Positions 35,814 to 48,628 of a stretch of DNA of 64,000 nucleotides are shown in pieces. The translations under genes and the position numbers were made by a program. The notes under the pieces were generated by a model, which did not search any database, was not told where the DNA came from, and worked only from the letters and a program-made list of their open reading frames with translations. The stretch is from Buddleja alternifolia (lineage: Eukaryota > Streptophyta > Magnoliopsida > Lamiales > Scrophulariaceae). The stretch covers positions 17,902,568-17,966,567 of the forward strand of contig CM033400.1 of NCBI GenBank assembly GCA_019426215.1, read 5' to 3'. The stretch's first letter is position 1; the number at the start of each line of letters is the position of its first letter.

Positions 35814-36750
35814 AGAAGAGTATTATTATGAGAATAATATGAAGGAAGGAAGAAAGAAATGGGGTGTTTCGATTTAAGGCTCTCTACTACCTCTTTTACC
35901 CTTTGATGATGATAAATAGTTGCCATTTTTTCTTTTTAGTTTTCTTCTTATTTGGAGTAGGAAAAAAAAAGGAATGAAAATAGCTCTGCCTGCTGTTGCT
36001 GTTCCATGTACTCAAGATATTTCTCCTCCACGCTTAATCATAATCAATCATCTTAATTAGCTAGCTAGAATTTACCTGTCTGTCTGTCTTTCTTTTTAAT
36101 ATTTTGTGTTGTTTAGATCTGACTAATTTCTACAAATGAGAGATGTTTTCTAATAGAGGGATAGATGATAGGATAGATGCGCTTTCACGTTGTATCTAAT
36201 GCCAATTGTCGGGCTAAACCCCAATATATGCACATGATACATATTTGTGCTGTTATAAGGCTAATTACCACAACTAATTATATCATTGATGCTAAGGAAA
36301 AGATCTTTAGTTGTCAACGGTCAAATTTCAACACGTGATGTTATGGTATTGTTGTTTTTAATGTATACTCTACATTTTCTGTCCACGATCCAACATATGG
36401 CGAATTAAAAATTCACCTTTTATAAATCAACAGTTGCATTCGATTTTATTATAAAATGATCTCAAATAAGAAATAGAATACGTCAATGATCTAGATAATT
36501 ACAAAATGATACTTGTAACAATTAGAGGGGAGTTGAAATATACATCTGGATCTTATTCTAGAGTGATCTGACAAATAGAATATGATATATTCCAACGCGA
36601 GGTTAGGGGGGGTTGAGATTCTGCGAAAGTTATTCCCTATATAACTCAACTAAGAATGTGCTTAAACTATGGAATGCATGGCCATATTTTTATTTTTTTG
36701 GACATAAACCACATTACTTTATTCGAACATCAAGAGACGAGCCATTATAA
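35814..36750. other. 3' flank of the HMGB gene
   Basis: Probable 3' UTR in the first 250-300 bp (T-rich, no canonical AATAAA seen), then AT-rich spacer with no gene. Confidence 0.5.
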
Positions 36751-36759
36751 AGGAAAGAA

Positions 36760-37250
36760 ACAACATACAATGGGGATCAATAGAGCCCTCCAAGCTAACA
36801 ATAGCCGATTGAGCAAGGGAGTGGGCAACACGATTACCTAACCTCTGACTTGAGATATATAAAAACTATGACAATAAGAAAGACAAGACTTGATACCAAA
36901 AATTACAACAGACACGAGAGAAGAGTCAGCAAGAGGACTCCTAATTTTCGAAAGGATGGAAGCGCAATCACTTTCTAGAATAATATGTCTCCAACCTCAA
37001 CGAATCACCATCTCAACACCTTCCCTAGCCGCCAACGCTTCAGCAAGCTCATCCTCAACAATTTCTAGAAAAAACTTGGATAGCCAACCTGGTTACACAT
37101 GCGGTCGAAGAGTTTCTGGCAATTACACCTGTACCCACCCCTTGAAGGTTCTGAAGGATTGCACCGTCGAAATTAAGTTTAATTATTTCACCCATGGGAG
37201 CCAACCAATGCGACGGTATGGTGGGGGTGACTGTCACCTTACAAATCATT
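36760..37250 (-). pseudogene. RNase H domain fragment of a LINE-type (non-LTR) element
   Basis: The minus strand reads WLAPMGEIIKLNFDGAI and GVGTGVIARNSS (37215-37110), then ELAEALAAREGVEMVIRW (about 37050-37000). After a frameshift come ILESDCASILSKIRSPLADSS and RGNRVAHSLAQSA (36990-36800). These are the D, E, D and final RGNxxAHxLA motifs of the plant RNase H-like domain (RVT_3) found at the end of LINE ORF2 and in related domesticated proteins. One frameshift and a mid-domain stop disable it. No adjacent RT was found, so it is a fragment. Confidence 0.75.
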
Positions 37251-37258
37251 TGAGCTTT

Positions 37259-37998
37259 TGATAGGTTGAGAATTTACGTGTTTTACATGGATTTATGCAT
37301 GATTTTATATTACATATGCGTTTAATTTGTCTATTTAGTGAGTACAGGTAACAGTCAGCGCAACGTAAGGAAAATGGTGAAAAATGATCATAAAAGAAGA
37401 TTTGAAGTACAAAAATTGTTTACTACGCCTAACATCCGAACGTGAGTCATGGGACGTCCGTACGTGGACCAGTCAATGCTCAAACGTGTGAAGAATGGCG
37501 TTCATACGTTGAGGAGTTTTCAAAGAATTCAGTTACTAGAGTTGATGTCCGAACATGAGGAAGTTGACGTTCGATAACTTACAAAGAAGTCAACGTCCGA
37601 ACGTGAGTTTTGTGACGTTTGAACGTCGTCGTAGGCTAAGCAGTTTTGAAAATTTTCAAATTCTAACTCATAGGAGTCTTCTACCCTTTTGGCTATAAAT
37701 AAAAGATCTTTTCTCTAAGGTTAGAGTTTGTCTTTCAGCAATAAAAATACACCTTAGGATAGTAAGAAGAAGGAGATTGAGGATTGAAAATCAAGTCATA
37801 GGGAGTTTTATTTGCTTGTTCTTTACTTTCATGACTATTTTAGTTAGTTGTTTTTATATCATTATGAGTAGCTAATTTGTGGTTTAAGGCCATACTTAGG
37901 TCGAATCATGATATTTGATATATAAAAGTGTTCTTCGTATGAATGATTATTGTTGCTTTGTGTGTTAATCTTGTTCTTAATGCTTCGTATGTCTGGCC
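37259..37998 (+). repeat. Family Z LTR, right-truncated
   Basis: Starts TGATAGGTTGAGAATTTACG. Repeated ACGTCCGAACGTGAG-type motifs at 37432-37640, TATA box (CTATAAATAAAAG) near 37692. Broken at 37998 by the next LTR. Confidence 0.7.
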
Positions 37999-38430
37999 TG
38001 TTGGAAAACATACATATTGCCCGACTAAGCACAGCGGAAAAATAAAATTTTAGTTTCTAGGATTTAAACATGCGGGTTAATTAATCCTACGGGCTTATCA
38101 CGTATCATAGGCTTGCGCATCTTTACACTAGTTATTTAAAACTTAAATAAAGAAGATCTTACCTTATTCGATTTTTTCATAAAAATCAAAGATTTCTTCT
38201 TTCTTAACGTAAGCTCCCTAGCTTGCTCCTTGTTCCTTGAATCAAACGACTCGCTCTTTTCCTTAATGAAGATTTTGAACCATATGTTACCACTTAAGAT
38301 GCTTGAGTAGTTGATGTAGCCGAATCACCTACCCCCTTATAATCGTCTAAAGGATCTGCCGTTGCTGGATCTTTTTCCATAACTTTGGTATTCCTCCACC
38401 AAAATCACCCTTCCAGTGAATATTCCGCCG
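37999..38430 (-). repeat. Copia LTR end fragment
   Basis: The plus strand starts TGTTGGAAAACATACAT, with the block 'gactaagcacagcgg' typical of the U5 end of plant copia LTRs read in reverse. No PBS and no other end was seen. The right edge is approximate. Confidence 0.5.
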
Positions 38431-38589
38431 AAAAGTGTGAAATGTATAAAATTTTGTAAAAACTCGTATATTTCAAATTAGAAAGTGTAAACAAAAAAAA
38501 AAGTTTATATAAAAAAGTGGTAAAATGAGTGTAGTTCAAATAAAAAAAGTGTAAAAACGTGAAAAGTTTGGGTGGGTTACAGATATTAC

Positions 38590-39950
38590 TGTTAGGTGCG
38601 TGCCCTCGATGCCAACGAGGAGTTAGAACATATAGGGCACTGGTGTATATTGTACAACCTTAAGAAAAGACATTATTCCTTTGTTCACATCTTATTGGCA
38701 TCTATAAGTATTGAGCATATAAGTCCAGAATAATCAAGAGAGACCTTCTACTTTTTAAGGATTAAGGTGAGGGACACCAGAAGTGTTGATTCCTTGATTA
38801 CTTAAAATTGGTTCGCAAGTCGAAGAGCCTTAATTAGACATTATGACTCGACTTGTATGACACAAGTTTTGACAAGGAGTGTTAATTGGTCACTAGGGAT
38901 TAGTGGGAGCTTTTGCTGTAGATATATCAATGGAATTAATATATCCAAACACGACTCATAGTAATCTGATCATGTGGGTATTTACTGACTGTCAATGCTT
39001 GGGTTACTGATCATAATAGTATGCGTGAGCCTTAGACCTGAGGGATCACAATCAATGTGCTTGTGACATTGGATCTGTTATTGGAGGAGTTAATCTCAAT
39101 TCACTCGTAGGTGGGGCCAACATCGAAGTGCGATCTCAATGAACAAGTAGCAGTTGTGAGGTGATTGCCAAGAAGTGATTCACTGTCTCGACAGTAAACG
39201 AGAATGTATCCTGTGTGATCATAGGTAAATGAAATTACAAGTCTTTGGCCAAAACATATAAACTAACTCGTGTGGAACACAAAGGATAGTTTGGTAATTT
39301 CATCTTACTATGATCCATTGCACAACATCAAGTCCTATGAGCTTGACATACTCCATGGCTCTCACTCTATCGGGATACATTAGTGAAGGGCTTATACTCA
39401 TACGACATTTATAATTTAGAGGTTCGTTATGATCGAATCTTTTCTATCTTAATTTGGTTTCGATGTGGGTCCATGAGACTGGCTAGGTGACATCCACATC
39501 CTTTGGGGTATTCTCCCATTACCAATTAAGACAAACCTAGAGAGTCGCTCTACAAGGAGTAAGCGGGATATCTATTTGCTACGTTGTAAGGAAAATATAA
39601 TTTATCATTGGATGGATAAATTAATTGAATGGATGAATTGATTTAATTATTTATTTAATTAGATTAAATAATATTAAAACAAATCAACTTATTCTCAAAT
39701 ATCTAATAAAGTGAATTAATTATTATTTGAGATTAAAGATTAATTAACTAATTGATTTAAACTATGAATTAATTAATTATAAGTGGACTAAGTTGACTGG
39801 GCCAACTTAGCCCACCTTAATCATCCATGAGGGCCTAGGAGGCGCCTATTAATGGGTATAGAGTTGGAGGATTTATTTAATCCTCAAAATCCTACGAAAA
39901 GAATCATTCTATTTTATTCTGCGTAACATGTAACAATACAGAGAATCTTC
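38590..39950 (+). repeat. Copia LTR, right end missing
   Basis: Starts TGTTAGGTGCGTGCCC, related to the solo LTR start at 9756. The part at 39100-39420 reappears diverged at 48629-48944. No closing CCCAACA was found. Confidence 0.6.
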
Positions 39951-40381
39951 CGGGAAGAGTGTGCATATTGTGGTAAATGATAAGCACAAGTGAAGCTATA
40001 GGATAGATATTCCTAAACTCATAAACAAAAGAAACCATCAATCATGCACAAAAAATAGTAATTAAGGGATTAGAATTCATGATATGTCCATTAAGATAAA
40101 ATTAAAAGGAAAAGACAGAAATAGAGGACCAACAAAATGTCTCAGAAAAGTATAACGAAAAAACGAGCACAAAAGAAACATATCATGAAAATCATAACAT
40201 AGGCTCAAAGGACATCATTGGGATCATTTCCCAAAACCTCAGGTGATTGGTGGTGATTTGGATGTGTCGCGATAATGAGAGTGGTGGAGAAACCTGAGCA
40301 TTGCAATGAGGTCGCCGGAGCGCTGCTGTGTGGCACGGCGCCGACGAGTTCTATGAAAGTTCCTGTCACCCAACAACTAAT
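39951..40381. other. Unassigned spacer
   Basis: No coding frame of note. It contains a GC-rich patch at 40300-40350. Sequence 40377-40381 (CTAAT) borders the next LTR. Confidence 0.3.
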
Positions 40382-41425
40382 TGATAGTTTTAGGTGCCCG
40401 ACGAGCCATTTGTTTTGGACTCTGCCATCTTATATGTAAAACACTATGACAGTCTTGTTTTAAATATATGGAATGTTTCTTTATGGTATGCTACTTTATT
40501 GTTAATTACTTATGTTATTATAAATAAAGGTCCCATAGATTACATATTGTTAAGGGAGCAGTCGGAATAGCTATGGATTGCTCTTAAACACCGTAATCCT
40601 AAATAATGTTTCAAGTCATAGAGGCTATGAGATGTGGGATATCATTGGCCTTGCCAAGACTTGTTCGTGCATGTAACTCTCACAAGAGGTTGATGTGTTC
40701 CATTTTCGATAGCTAGTATGGCCAATACATGCATGAAGATTCATACTTTGGATAAGTATGGAATTGAATGGCCCTGCTAAGTATTCCTCGTTGGTGCTGT
40801 CGAACATGAAGTCCTTGGGTTTTGTAGTGTGAGATTAGTCCTTAGACCTGAGATGTCATTGGAAAGGGTATTCGCCACTATACTTTGATATGCACGTGCA
40901 CTCCAGGAGAGTCTTAAGTCGTGTATGTTCTGTATAGTCTGGTAATACAGCAGAACAAGTGGCAGTCGTTGAGGGATTCATCCAGGGTCAAGTACCTGGT
41001 ATTTCCTATGCTGTTGCGAGAATCTAAATAATCGATGAAAGCCTTTTATCAAAGCATTTGTCTTCTAAGAGGGATTGGTGGTCCCAGCTAAGAAGACTGG
41101 ATCATTAGATGTCACAACACAGTCATAGTTTCTAAGGTTATTAGTGTTGGGATCGGTACAACCCCCAGGGGAAATGGCTCAGAATAAAACATATAATTTA
41201 AAACAATTAAAGCGACATCCCCGAAATTAGGGCTAGGTCGACATGGTACCATCGGATTCAAAACTATCCTAGAAGATGGTTTACTTGTGTTTACCTCTTG
41301 TAGACCTTAAAACAACAACTTCTCTTTATGCTACCCCCTGTTATAGTCTTCGAATTGGATTTGTCCTAGCGCCCCAAGTGTTGCGCCTCTGAGATGTATC
41401 CACACCCTAGCTCGTACCCTCGATT

Positions 41426-42357
41426 TGGTCGGTGATGTTGTGAAATTCTTGCACCCTAAGTCAATTTTCTCTCGAATAATTCACCTAGGCATGATATCAA
41501 ACACATGGTGATCAAGCATATGTAAGACATTCAACCACAAAATCACAACACATAGCAATATACGAATAGAAATGGAAAACGATCTTATTGTCACAATACT
41601 AACAACATGGCCTTCTCATGGCCCTAGTTCAATAATTTAGCTCATAAAATGCATAAGGAAAAAGCTAAGCATAAGATCCATGTTCATAGACAAAGATGAA
41701 TCTAAATCTAAGAAACTCCCTATGTTGAATTGATGATCGAATCTTTAATTGGAGGCTTGAATCTCTTCTTTCCCTTCTCTTTTTCTATTCTAAAGTGATG
41801 AAAAGTGAGGTCCCAATCCCAAGAAATCCCCAAAATTCCTTTTGAATTCGAACCCCCCCTTCTTCCTTTCATTTTTGGCCTTTATACCTTCAAAACCGCT
41901 GTACCAGCGCCCAAGCGTGGCCTAAGTGGCGCCTAGGCATGGTCCAGGTGGCCTAAGTGGCTTGGGGAATAAGTTGACTGGCGCCTAGGTTCGGATAAGG
42001 TGGCGCCTAGGCGAGGATAAGAGCGCCACAGTGCGAAGTCTTAACCGTTTTCTTGTTTTTCAGCGCAACAATCGTGTTTTCTTCATAATTTTCTACACAG
42101 ACCTCGGATTTGGATGATTCAAGTTACCACATGAAATCAAGACGGAGATATACAACTTTATAGAAGAAAACTTTCTCAAATTCGATTTCAAAATATACTG
42201 AAATACTGTATTTTTCTGCACTTTACGTCAATTGCAGTGATTTTCCACTTTTACTCAATAAGCACATAGATTATACGGATATGTGGCATAAATCAAGCAA
42301 TAAATAAATCTAAAACATAAACGTAAGGCCTTAAAAATACGTAAAAATGACTCTTAT
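41426..42357 (-). repeat. Truncated family Y LTR with long flanking duplication
   Basis: Right end intact (GACTCTTATCA at 42357); the left end begins midway in the LTR. It is flanked by a 28-bp repeat of host sequence (41398-41425 and 42358-42385, one mismatch), much longer than the usual 5 bp. GCGCCTAGGCG-type motifs at 41900-42030. Confidence 0.7.
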
Positions 42358-42850
42358 CAATCCACACTCTAGCTCGTACCCTCGATTATTTCCACCAGTT
42401 CTAGCCAAGAAAATATCGAATTTTGGCTTTTTGAAGAACAAGGGTTAGGAATTAATTTTAGTGTTCCTCGCATTCAACACATGAGTTTAAAGAATTCTTG
42501 TGAAAAAAAAATTGGGAGAGAATAAATGAAAAGGACTTGTATAAATTTTAATCAATCCTTCATTAATTTTAAAAGAGGTGGAACACATATATATATAGAG
42601 TCCACCAAGGGGAAACAATACACACGCCTCTCTCCCTAAAAATTAGGGGAGGTGTGCGTGTATATATGTGTATATATATTGCATTTTCCTTTTCTTTTAT
42701 TCTCTTTCCTTAGTTAGTTGGACTCTTTTCAACTAAATAGATATTACCATATCTATTAATATCCTAACATATATCTTATAAGATCTTCCCATTATAATTA
42801 GTTACCTTAACCAATTAAAAGATCCTACTAAATATATTTATAATATATAA

Positions 42851-42886
<36 letters not shown>

Positions 42887-43060
42887 TTACAAATTTGATG
42901 AGCAAGATAAATCTTTACACCAAATCCTCACATACACATATCCACACGTCACACGTGCACACATGTATCTATATTATTATTATTTTCTTTCTTCTATTAA
43001 TTAATTAGTCCTTCCCAATTAAAAATTTTAATATTAAATTATAGGACCATTAATTAATAC

Positions 43061-44339
43061 TAATAAGAGGCGTTCTTATGTTTTTTTAAGTCGGTGATCT
43101 GATGTTTTTGGGTTTATTTATTGCCTTTAGCATGCCACATTTGCGTTTAATTGGGGTGTTAAGTGATTTCAGGTGATAAACGAGAGCACACGAAGAAAAG
43201 GGCAAAAAATGATGCACGACACAAGTTCAAACCTGTTGACCACGCCCAGGTGCCAGTATGACCACACCCAGGTGCCGGACAAGAAGCAAGCAAGTTCAGC
43301 ATCCTAAAGACCGCGCCTAGGCGCCACCACTCCCGTGCCTAGGTGCCATCCTGTCCGTGCCTGAGCGCTATTATGCCATGCTTGAGCACCGCCGAACTTA
43401 TACCCCAAGAAATGTATGACACGTAGGCCGCGCCTAGGCGCCGGCATAACCGTTTTCCAAGTGTATAAAATCCAATTTTCAGCATGGAAGAAGGGTTCGA
43501 ATTCCTGGGGATTGAAAGCACTTTTCTAGGTTTTTGAGCCACGTTTTCATCAACCTTTCATTTACATGTTTATGTTCATAATTATGTATATGTTTGCTCT
43601 AGATATTCTTAAAGTCTTGATGAGGAGCTAATTTGTAGTACTAAGGTCATATGAAGGCTGAATTTATGAATCAATATATGTGAAGTGATTTTTCGTATTA
43701 ATTCTCCTATTGATTTGTGTGTTGATTTTGTGCTTTTATTCCAATCATATGCTTGATTCCCATATGCTTGCTATAGTGCCTATTCTATCATTCGAAAGAA
43801 CATAGGTTAGGGTGCAAAGGAATCAACACATCATTCGAAACAAATGAGGAATTGCCCCTAGAAATAGGTAGAGATTCCCAGGTGCTGTTAGTTAGATATA
43901 TCCAGGGAAATTCTAGAACAGAAATGAGTGGTTATTGGTTAGATTCTCGGATAGACATATCTCGAAACCCGTCAATTAATCATAGGATTATTATGAGCCG
44001 AGACATCGGGTAATAATTAACTAAAGAATTTCCACCAAAGCAATATGAGTCTAATAATTCGAAGAGTAGCTCATATATATTGACGAGTAGATTAGGTTGT
44101 AGCATGTGCCTTAGTCATTTTATCATACGTGAGATTTAATCAGTTACTTGTTTCCTCTTTGATTCTTCGTTTGTTTAATCTTTTTTGGCAATTTACTTAA
44201 TTTGTCTTTACTTTTATTGAAAATCGTAAGCTAAAATCTAAGCCTCCGTGGTTCGACAACCCAGACTTATTTTGTCCACTTTTATTACTATCACGACTAG
44301 TACACTTGCTATTCAAGCACGTTAGGTTCTAGTGTGTTA
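43061..44339 (+). mobile_element. Family Y solo LTR with mutated ends
   Basis: 1279 bp, flanked by AATAC (43056-43060 and 44340-44344). Starts TAATAAGAGG and ends AGTGTGTTA where other copies have TGATAAGAGG and AGCGTGTCA. No coding region. Confidence 0.85.
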
Positions 44340-46676
44340 AATACCAAACAATTAATTCCTTTTCTGGATTAATTAAATCCAATTAATTAATCACTCCATT
44401 AATTCACAATGAATTAACTAGCCAATAGGTATTACACTAAGTTATGTGTGTGGCCCCTTAGGCTCATTGACAAGGTAGCAATAACTTCCCATATGCTAGG
44501 TTAATTATTCTAAATAATTAACTAGACATTGGATTAATTTCACCAAATTAACCCAAGGAACCTATTGGTCGTGGTTTGATGTCTAGCAATGTGGCCACGA
44601 CTTCCTAGATGTCAACGATGAAAAGCAAACCTATCCGAGTTACGATCGTCATGTGACTAGAATTCTCGAGGTAAGGAAGAAGGCCATCAGTTTCCCGTCT
44701 CTGGTCTAGGGTATGGCAACGGTCGAACCCTATTAACCTTAGAAACTATGACTGTGTTGTAACATCTAATGATCCAATCTTCTAATCTAGGACCACCAAT
44801 CCCTCTTAGAAGACAATTACTTTGATCAAAGACTTTATTGATCATTTAGATTTTCGCAGTAGCATAGGAAATACCGGGTACTTGTGACCCTGGATGAATC
44901 CCTTTTCGACTGCCACTTGTTCTGCTATACTATCAGACTATACCCAACATACACGCCGTATGACTCTCCTGGAGTGCACGTGCATATCAAAGCATACTGG
45001 ATAGTACCCTTTCTAATGACATCTCAGGTCTAAGGACTAATCTCACACTACGAAACCCAAGAACTCCATGTTCGACAACACCAACTAGGAGTCCCTTAGC
45101 GGGGCCATTCAATTCCATAATCAAAGTATGAATCTTCATACATGTATTGCCATACAAGCCATCGAAAATGGAACACGTCGACCTCTTGGGAGAGTTACAT
45201 GCATGAACAAGTCTTGACGAGGCTAGTGATATCCCACATCTCACACCCTCCATGACTTGGAACATTATTTAGGATTACGAACTTTGAGAGCATTCCATAG
45301 GTATCCCGACCGCTCCCTTAACCATATATAATCTATGAGATCTTTATCTATACTAACACTAGTTATAACAGTAAAGAAGCATACTATAAAGAAATATTCA
45401 ATTTATTTAAAACAAGACTATCATAGTGTTTTACATTCAAGATGGCAGAGCCCAAAACAAATGGCTCGTCGGGCACCTAACACTATCAATTAGGGTTCGA
45501 CCGTCGCCATACCCTAGACCATAAATGGGAAACTGATGAAGGAATTCTACTCACTTAAAGATCTGAACTCGAATAGGTTTGCTTTTCATCGTTGACATCT
45601 AGGAAGTCGTGACAACGTTGCTAGACATCGATCCACGGCCAATAGGTGCCTTGGGTTAATTTGGTGAAATTAATCCAAGGTCTAGTTAATTATTGAGAAC
45701 AATTAATCTAGTCTATGGGAGGACTTATTACTAGCTTGTCCATGGGCTGAGGGGTTGCACACATAACTTAGTGTAGTACCTATTGGCTAGTTAATCCTTT
45801 GTGAATTAATGGAGGGATTAATTAAATGGATGTAATTAATCAAGAAAAGAATTTATCATTTGGTATTAATTAATGGTCCTATAATTTAATATTGGATATT
45901 AAATTGGTATGGACTAACTAATTAATAAAAGAAAAAGAAATAATATATATGTATGTATATACACATGTGCGTGTGTATATATATATATGTGGAATATTGG
46001 TGGAAAGATTTGTCTTGTTCACTAAATTAATATCATATTAAGATCTTTTATTTGGTTAAGATAACTAATTAAAAGGAAAGATCTTATAAAATATATATTA
46101 GGGATATTGGATAGATATGGGAATATCTGGTTAGTTGGAAATGAGTCGAACTAATTGAGGAAAGAGAATAAAAGAAGGAATATATATATATATATATATG
46201 TATGTATTTCACCCTTTTAAAATAGTTAATGAAGTGATTAAAAGTCACACAAATCTTTTATTCTCTTCTCCCTTTTTCTTTCTCTAAGAATTCTTCCAAC
46301 TCATGTGTTGAGTACGAAGAACACTAAATAAATTCCTAACCCTTTCTCCTCACAAGCCAAAATTCTGATATTCTCTTAGCTAGCATTGGTGGAGATAATC
46401 GAGGGTACGAGCGAGGGTGTGGATAAACTCAGAGGCGCAACACTTGGGGCGCTAGGGCAAAACCAAGTTTGAGAGGTGTAGCAGGAAGTAGCTTTAAAAG
46501 ATGTTGCTGCTTTAAATTTTTCAAGCGGTAAACATGAGAAAACCTTTATCTTTAGGATAGTTTTGAATCCGATGGTACCATGTCTACCTAGCCCTAATTT
46601 GGGAATGTCTCTTTAATTTTTTAAATTTGGTTTTTTCGTTGCACCGGCATTCCTGGGGTTGTATCGATCCCAACAG

Positions 46677-46691
46677 TGGTATCAGAGCCAA
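46677..46691 (+). promoter_or_regulatory. Primer binding site of copia element W
   Basis: TGGTATCAGAGCCAA two bases after the LTR end: an exact initiator-Met tRNA PBS. Confidence 0.9.
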
Positions 46692-46803
46692 GGTTTTGGC
46701 ATGACTCAGATTCTTTTCGTGTTTATATGCTTTAAATATGTTTTTATTGCATATTAAAATTGGTTGGATTTTTTGTTTAATTTTTCCCTTTGGATTCATT
46801 TAG

Positions 46804-47198
46804 CCCTGAGAACTTATTAATTTGTTCATTAGCCCAGTTAAGGTACATTCGATATCATTCATGCTAAAGTTCACTATAAACTAGCAAAAAGATCTGGGGA
46901 GTGATTAGAGGATGAGATCAATCTGAAGGTGAAAATCCATAAAGAAATCGAGTGCCTCCAATCTCTCTATCATGGAAATCATTTTGAGTAGGTGATCTCC
47001 CACCTTCTCGCCTTCGTCCATCCTTGCTTTGAAGAGTTCTCTCGATATCTCATATCGAGCAGTCCTACTGTGTTCTCCATAAAAATCTTTGAGATGTAGC
47101 ACTATCGATTTTGAGTCTTCCATGTTCTCGTGCGATCGTTACAATTCATTGTTCATGGAGCTGAGCATATACCCCTTGACACGAATGTCAGAAGTCAT
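46804..47198 (-). pseudogene. Copia gag fragment, inverted relative to its PBS
   Basis: The minus strand reads DIRVKGYMLSSMNNEL, then FYGEHSRTARYEISRELF, HLLKMISMIERLEALDF and LTGLMNKL. It is clearly homologous to the element C gag but lies on the opposite strand to the PBS just upstream. One stop at the position of a Gln in C. Likely joined by inversion or deletion rather than being this element's own gag. Confidence 0.75.
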
Positions 47199-48090
47199 GG
47201 CGACATTGCTTAAACATCGATCCACGACCAATGGGTGCCTTGTGAGAAATTAGTTCGAGGTCTAATTAATTATTTGGATATGTAGCTTATGGGAAAGGAC
47301 TTATTGCTAGCTTGTTATGAGCCTAAGGGGTCACAAGCTTGACTTAATTACCTATTGGCTAATTAATTCTATGAGAATTAATGGAGAAAATTTAGAAAGG
47401 GATTGAATTAATTAATTATAGTCTCTAATTTAATGGGATATTAAATTAAGTAGGAGACAAATTAATTAGTGGGCTAATTAATTAAATGATAAAAGATTAA
47501 TGAAGTTGGGTTAATTAATTAATTGGGTCATAGTCTATTTAATAAAGACAATGGACTTGTTAAAAATTTAATTGATTTTAATTAAATCAATTAAATGATT
47601 AATTAAATGATAAAAGATTAATTAAGTTGGGTTAATTAATTAATTGGGTCATAGTCTATTTAATAAAGACAATGGAGTTGTTTAAAATTTAATTGATTTT
47701 AGCCCAGTTTTAATGAGGAGAGAAAAAGAAGACAAGGCCCACTAGGTCGGATGACCTAGTGGATGTCCATTTCATAAGGGGAGGAGATTATAATCTCTTC
47801 CCCTCCAAGTCATTCTACATGCCTCTTTCACTAAAAGAGGTGGAGAATTTTCTCTCTCATCTTTTCATAGTAAAAGAAAAATAAGAAATCCTTTTCTTTC
47901 ACTCAAGAAGCCAAGGGTTTGTAATCTTCTTCGCTAGCACAAATAGAAGAAGATGAGAGTACAAGTTAAGGTGTGGATACACTTAGAGGTGTCAATTCAA
48001 GCACTAAAAGCAGATCTATTCTACGATTTTCTTCTACTAAAAGCCCAAAGGTTTTATATCCGACGCAGATTCTCATAAGGTTTGAAATCT
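47199..48090 (+). repeat. Diverged family W LTR fragment
   Basis: Blocks match 45590-46450 in order ('tcgatccacg', 'ccaatgggtgcc', 'gtgtggata'). It contains a local duplication near 47470-47690 (the 'ttgggttaattaattaatt' unit twice). Confidence 0.65.
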
Positions 48091-48093
48091 AAA

Positions 48094-48628
48094 TAAGTCC
48101 ATTTATGGACTTATGCAGGCGTCTCGCAGCTGGAATCAAAGGTTCGATCAAGAAGCAAAATCTTATAGATTCATTAAGAATAAAGATGAACCATGTGTCT
48201 ATAAATTGTACAGTGAGAGAAAGTTGACATTCCTTGTGTTGTATGTAGATGACATACTACTAATGGAGAATGACATAGGCTTGTTGATATCAGTCAAGGC
48301 ATGGCTTTCAAGCACATTTTCCATGAAAGACTTAGGAGAAGCGACGTATATCCTTGGAATTCGCATCTACCAGCATAGGGCGAATTGGTTGTTAGGTCTC
48401 TACCAAGCACTCTACCTAGAGAAAGTCCTTAAGAGATATGAAATGAGTAACTCTAAGGGAGGACTCCTGCCCATGGGACATGGAATACATCTCTCTAAGT
48501 CTATGAGTCCTAAATTGGATGAAGACAAATTGAAGATGAGTAAAATCCCATATGCATCAGCAGTGGGAAGTCTCATGTACGCAATGTTATGCACGAGGCC
48601 TGACATAGCCTATGCTATGAGTGTAGTT
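48094..48628 (+). pseudogene. Copia reverse transcriptase fragment
   Basis: Begins inside RT at SIYGLMQASRSWNQRFD and continues with EPCVYKLY, FLVLYVDDILLMEND (the catalytic YVDD), FSMKDLGEATYILGI, LLPMGHGIHLSKSMSP and PYASAVGSLMYAMLCTRPDIAYAM, then runs out of the copia polyprotein into LTR sequence. It is the same RT type as element B. The frame is open for 232 codons because the adjoining LTR happens to lack stops, but it has no N-terminal half of RT and no RNase H. Confidence 0.85.

Larger units (their letters stand above)
41145..45488 (-). mobile_element. Family W solo LTR, inverted, itself carrying two LTR insertions
   Basis: On the plus strand it starts TGTTGGGATCGG (the LTR end) and stops GTCGGGCACC...ACTATCA (the LTR start), with ATTAG on both sides (41140-41144, 45489-45493). 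Two family Y sequences sit inside it. No internal coding region, so it is a solo LTR in the minus sense. Confidence 0.85.
40382..46675 (+). repeat. 5' LTR of copia element W, split by an inverted copy
   Basis: Starts TGATAGTTTTAGGTGCCC at 40382, continues to 41144, resumes at 45489 and ends GTATCGATCCCAACA at 46675, just before a PBS. Without the insert it is about 1.95 kb. Confidence 0.8.

Noticed and set aside
46677..46691. Possible tRNA gene at the TGGTATCAGAGCC motif
   Set aside because: It is only the 3' complement used as a primer binding site; no cloverleaf can be drawn around it. The same applies at 14053 and 26381.
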